DNA of 64,000 nucleotides from Styela clava (Eukaryota; Chordata; Ascidiacea; Stolidobranchia; Styelidae), in contig NC_135263.1 in the NCBI RefSeq assembly GCF_964204865.1, positions 18,211,426 through 18,275,425 of the forward strand. Direction: 5' to 3'. How positions within the stretch are numbered: position 1 is the first letter of the stretch; each line of letters opens with the position of its first letter. The translations under genes were made by a program, and so were the position numbers. The notes beneath the pieces are model-generated. The model had not been told where the DNA came from. It worked only from the letters and a program-made list of their open reading frames with translations, and made no database searches. Positions 60,366 to 64,000 of the stretch are shown here, piece by piece.

Positions 60366-60809
60366 AGGTACTTTGGGTGTCGTTGCTCGATAACCAGCTT
60401 TGGTTCCCCACGACTTCCCTTCTCCAGTAAAACTGTGTAGGCATACATTATCACTTTTACGTAATTTGTGCTTGTGATATATTTTTTTGAGTTTTTACGG
60501 GTTGGAAAAAATAAACTTGGCTTGCGTGTAATTTGTCAGTTTTCAGTTGTGTTTCTAAAAATTAGTTGTAAATGAAATTTGGCTAAAAATAGCTATAAGT
60601 AAGTGTGAACGGACGCGGTTGCATATTTTATTAAAAAAAATGGTTTTGAGCATGTAATTCGGCTTGTAAGTGTTAACTCTGTCATCACGTGACTTTGTTA
60701 CTGGACGGCAATAAATCAAAAACGTCCATTTGGCTCCAGTCAGTTGCAAGTCGGATTATACGTTTCCATTTTGTTTGGCTGTTGAAAATGGTTATTTCGT
60801 ATTGTTCCG

Positions 60810-61924
60810 TTGGCTGTACGTATAGTATAGACAACGAAATGGATCTTCAGTTATATTCCACTGATTTCAAAAGATCCGGAACATCGCGCAGTGTGGATAT
60901 CATCTATCGCCTATCGGCAGAACTACTTGGTGTCAAGTCCAGAAGCCATCTTACTTGTGTTTCACTGTTTGCGGACAGCACTTCGTTGATGGTGAGTGAT
61001 AATGTGGTGATAGTGTGCCGTTATCAATTTCTTTAAATATTCACAAGCTCCCTCATTTCAATGGAAAGCAGATGACAAACTACTGTTTTTAGTAGGCCTT
61101 GGCGTGCGCCTACTTGCAGTTGCAGACTTGACTTGTGTAAGACAGTAAGGAATTAATAATCAATTGCTATAAGGTATTGTTTCCCTAATTAGCAGGTAAT
61201 CTATTAGTAAGTGTGAAAGGTTGAATGGATAACTAAAGTTTAACACCAGTGGTCATGCAAAAAATAACCAAATTCAATTGAATTCGCCATCTAGGAATAC
61301 GCTCGCCACCGCATCTCTGATCGCCCTGGTAGTTTCACAGGTTTCAATCTCTACTTCCAACGAGGGTTGGCTGTACATATAGTATAGACAACGAAATGGA
61401 TCTTCAGTTATATTCCACTGATTTCAAAAGATCCGGAACATCGCGCAATGTGGATATCATCTATCGCCTATCGGCAGAACTACTTGGTGTCAAGTCCAGA
61501 AGCCATCTTACTAGTGTTTCACTGTTTGCGGACAGCACTTCGTTGATGGTGAGTGATAATGTGGTGATAGTGTGCCGTTATCAATTTCTTTAAATATTCA
61601 CAAGCTCCCTCATTTCAATGGAAAGCAGATGACAAACTACTGTTATTAGTAGGCATTGGCGTGGGCCTACTTGCGGTTGCAGACTTGACTTGTGTAAGAC
61701 AGTAAGGAATTAATAATCAATTGCTATAAGGTATTGTTTCCCTAATTAGCAGGTAATCTATTAGTAAGTGTGAAAGGTTGAATAGATAACTAAAGTTTAA
61801 CGCCAGTGCTCATGCAAAAAATAACCAGAATTCAATTGCATTCGCCATCTAGGAATACGCTTGCCACCGCATCCCTGATCACCCTGGTCGTTTCACAGGT
61901 TTCAATCTCTACTCCCAATGAGGG
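60810..61924. repeat. 557 bp direct tandem duplication
   Basis: Unit 1 is 60810-61366 and unit 2 is 61367-about 61924, with only scattered substitutions. Both units contain the exon-like frame (MDLQLYSTDFKRSG at 60839 and 61396) and the donor site, and the breakpoint falls within an inverted SINE head. Unit 2 is followed by more of that SINE. Confidence 0.93.
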
Positions 61925-61995
61925 TGTTTCACATGACCGCTGATCGGTTATGACCATTCCCCACCATCCAAGTCCATGCTTCTGAAAACAAATAA
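61838..61995 (-). mobile_element. SINE head and body
   Basis: On one strand AGGAATACGCTTGCCACCGCAT, then CATGACCGCTGATCGGTTATGACC and AAGTCCATGCTTCTGAAAAC match the tRNA-derived SINE. The truncated twin at 61280-61366 is cut where the tandem duplication starts. Confidence 0.65.
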
Positions 61996-62371
61996 CTGCC
62001 ACCCCCCCCAAAATGCTTTTTATTGTGATTGGTAAAAAAGATATGCTACCCGGAATCAAATTTCACACTCCTTGATCGTTAGATTTTAAGAAAACTCTTA
62101 TCTGTATCCATTATCTTACAGATATGGGTGCGACCATGGAATAGATGGATGGCAAAGTATAAGTTGCAAAAAGACCACAGTGGCACAAGACCTCAGCTTG
62201 CGTGACTTCATAATACATCCTCAGTATCCATTTATTGATGCTTATCGTAATGACAAAGTAACTTGTGATTACTGTGGATTGGTGGAGATAATGTGTCCAT
62301 TGTGCTTTAACGAAAGCAACATCAAGACGATCCTATCAAGAAAAAAAAAATTGTTTCGGTGGGTCTGGTAG

Positions 62372-64000
62372 TGAAGGTTTCAGTCTAACGTTGGATACCG
62401 ATACTACAGCCAGATACAGTTGCCAATGGAACTTAGCGAGGCGTAATATTGCGACTTTGTGATCTGAAAGGAAATTTTGATGTGTAGCCGGCTGGCCGTA
62501 ACATTTTGTTTAAAGAATATTATGAGATATGACTTAAGAGTCTAAACTTTCATTCGAGAGGGGTGTAACCCAAGCTATTTTGCAAATGGTATTCATGGTA
62601 CCAAATGTATCACACACTTTACAGTAATTATAAATTATATTTGAAAAATAAAGCACATTAGAAATGTATTTTTAAAAAACAATTGGTTTTATCTGCAGAT
62701 ACTAGGTTGATATTGAGCTAACTTTTCTTTAGTCAAAAGGCACACTTGATTCGCAAAGATTTGTGAATGCGCACAGTACACCAATTTGTCTAATGTTTTG
62801 ATTCAATAGGCAGGAGGTTGTGAATCGGTGCTGCTCAGGACGGGATATTTTTGCCACTAAATGCATATTACGTGTTTCACATGAATCCATCGTGCTCAAA
62901 TTCGACTGTTTTCAAGGTCTGAAGGCTCCAACAGCCTTGTTTTATGGGTACACAAGAGAATTTTCAGTGTGGCATGCATGGGTCAGTTGGAGTCACTAAC
63001 CTCAAGATATCTATAAGCAAGGATAAGATAACCTGGAAGTATCATTTCATAATTTAGAGCAAAAAATGTATCTGCCTCCACAGCCCTTTCAAATGGAAGA
63101 TATGATGCCTCGGGGGTAATTTTTATCAAATATTTTACAGTATTATGGTTCTAGTGAAAAGGGGTGTAGGCGGCTTTTTTAAAGTGTGGTAGGTCTAGTC
63201 GAAAGACACATTAAATGTTTATGCTAACAACTGCAAACTAATATTGCAACGCATACAAGTTAACAGAATTTGTTGAAATGGTCCTGCCTTTTGCCTTTCT
63301 TTAAAATCCCCCTTTTTCTAACTATTCTCTTCCTCTCTGGGGATAGCGAAAATTCAAATATCGATGGGACATATGGGCAGCTGATAATGGGTTATCTTCC
63401 CTTTTTCCTGAAAATAAATTAAACACTAATCATCATTTGACAGTGCCAAGTTTGTGTATCAGATCAGTAATAAATTACCTGCTAACTAACAAAACGAGAA
63501 TATCGGTTGGAAACCGAAGACTTATCGATCGATAGTTAGGGGATCCCCCAAAACAGAAACTGCAGTTTCGATTCATCCGCTCTTGTAACTTGCGCACTGC
63601 GCATCGCACACACACACTCGGCGGGTTTCAAAATTCTCTCGCTTTACAAAAATCTAGATCACTATATCAATAATTGATTGATAACTCGCTAATTATACGA
63701 CATAATTCGCCCAAAATCAATAGGCCTCTGGTCCGAGATAAGATGAATGCACATGCAAAATCTGGAGCAGATTCAATCTCGCTTTCGTGAGATATCGCGT
63801 GCATCTAACAGACACACACACAGACACACAGACAGACATACAGACAAATACCTATCAATATACTTACCGATCTTAAGATCGATAAGTAACAATCAGACAA
63901 CACCTTCTGACCATTAATGAAGATTTCTTTTAATTTAAAGCGCAACTATGCATACCAATGTGGGTAGTTATTAGGATGGAATTTATCTGTGGTTGGGGAC
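62372..64000. other. Intergenic, no gene seen
   Basis: Only short random frames. Notable bits are an imperfect (AC/AG)n tract at 63811-63850 and the ATCGATCGAT / AAGATCGATAAG self-complementary motifs near 63528 and 63877, which might be the ends of an unrecognised repeat. Confidence 0.5.

Larger units (their letters stand above)
60788..62371 (+). pseudogene. Decayed gene: THAP-like start and YqaJ-like fragment
   Basis: An exon-like frame 60788-60991 begins MVISYCSVGCTYS, resembling the start of a THAP zinc finger (with C-x3-C in place of the usual spacing), and ends at a good donor (ATG|GTGAGT). After a 557 bp tandem duplication, a second exon-like frame 62122-62371 follows an acceptor (CTTACAG). 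It reads HPQYPFIDAY..DKVTCDYCGLVEIMCPLCF, which aligns by eye with the core of YqaJ/lambda-exonuclease-like proteins of animal mobile DNA (usual form ..NPxYPFxGASPDG..CxCCG..LEIKCP). The usual Asp-Gly and catalytic Glu-x-Lys positions are altered (EIM for EIK), so the piece looks inactive. That both frames belong to one gene is an inference. Confidence 0.4.

Noticed and set aside
1-64000. CRISPR array, operon or bacterial mobile island
   Set aside because: Tandem repeats present are minisatellites without spacers. Genes have spliceosomal introns and no ribosome-binding-site-led operons.

Overview
This window reads as nuclear DNA of an invertebrate animal, most plausibly a deuterostome such as an ascidian tunicate. 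The organism call is an inference from gene content and style and is tentative: AT-rich sequence, intron-rich metazoan genes with short GT-AG introns, best recalled similarity to chordate orthologues, and dense small DNA transposons. No bacterial, viral or organellar block was seen.

Layout of the host genes. (1) 2503-6376 (+): a five-exon type II membrane protein with one SRCR domain. (2) 15877-8069 (-): DNAJA3/TID1, the mitochondrial Hsp40, 11 exons, with a probable alternative C-terminus. (3) 25307-35147 (+): NFXL1, 18 coding exons, RING plus NFX1-type zinc fingers and a C-terminal membrane anchor. (4) 43659-38209 (-): KDM5, an H3K4 demethylase, complete in one uninterrupted 1816-codon exon. 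(5) 45610-48153 (+): POLR2C/RPB3, 6 exons. (6) 49279-48178 (-): mitochondrial ribosomal protein uL30m (MRPL30), 4 exons, tail-to-tail with POLR2C at a 24 bp gap. (7) 51874-50237 (-): Wntless (WLS), also in one exon. All exon joins given were checked for reading phase and close exactly. These are housekeeping or signalling genes (mitochondrial folding and translation, chromatin, transcription, Wnt secretion) and do not form a pathway together.

Mobile DNA. 17062-21521 is a 4.46 kb MULE-type DNA transposon with an exact 9 bp target duplication (GCATGTGAC). It carries a FLYWCH plus MULE transposase gene broken by two frame changes. Its very long inverted ends are built from a 16 bp minisatellite, a foldback architecture. 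A 187 bp internally deleted relative at 52702-52888 has its own perfect 9 bp duplication. At least six hAT-like non-autonomous elements have perfect 8 bp duplications (11454-11663, 13011-13807, 14501-15483, 20643-20980, 25457-25903, 32819-33029). Also present are TA-flanked inverted-repeat elements (23579-24608, 54783-55243, and 13286-13685 nested in a hAT), three copies of a roughly 500 bp palindromic-ended MITE, a tRNA-derived SINE family, and a LINE reverse-transcriptase tail (58403-59192). A decayed region at 60788-62371 has a 557 bp tandem duplication and a YqaJ-like fragment. The ends of the window (1-1222 and 62400-64000) hold no gene I can support.
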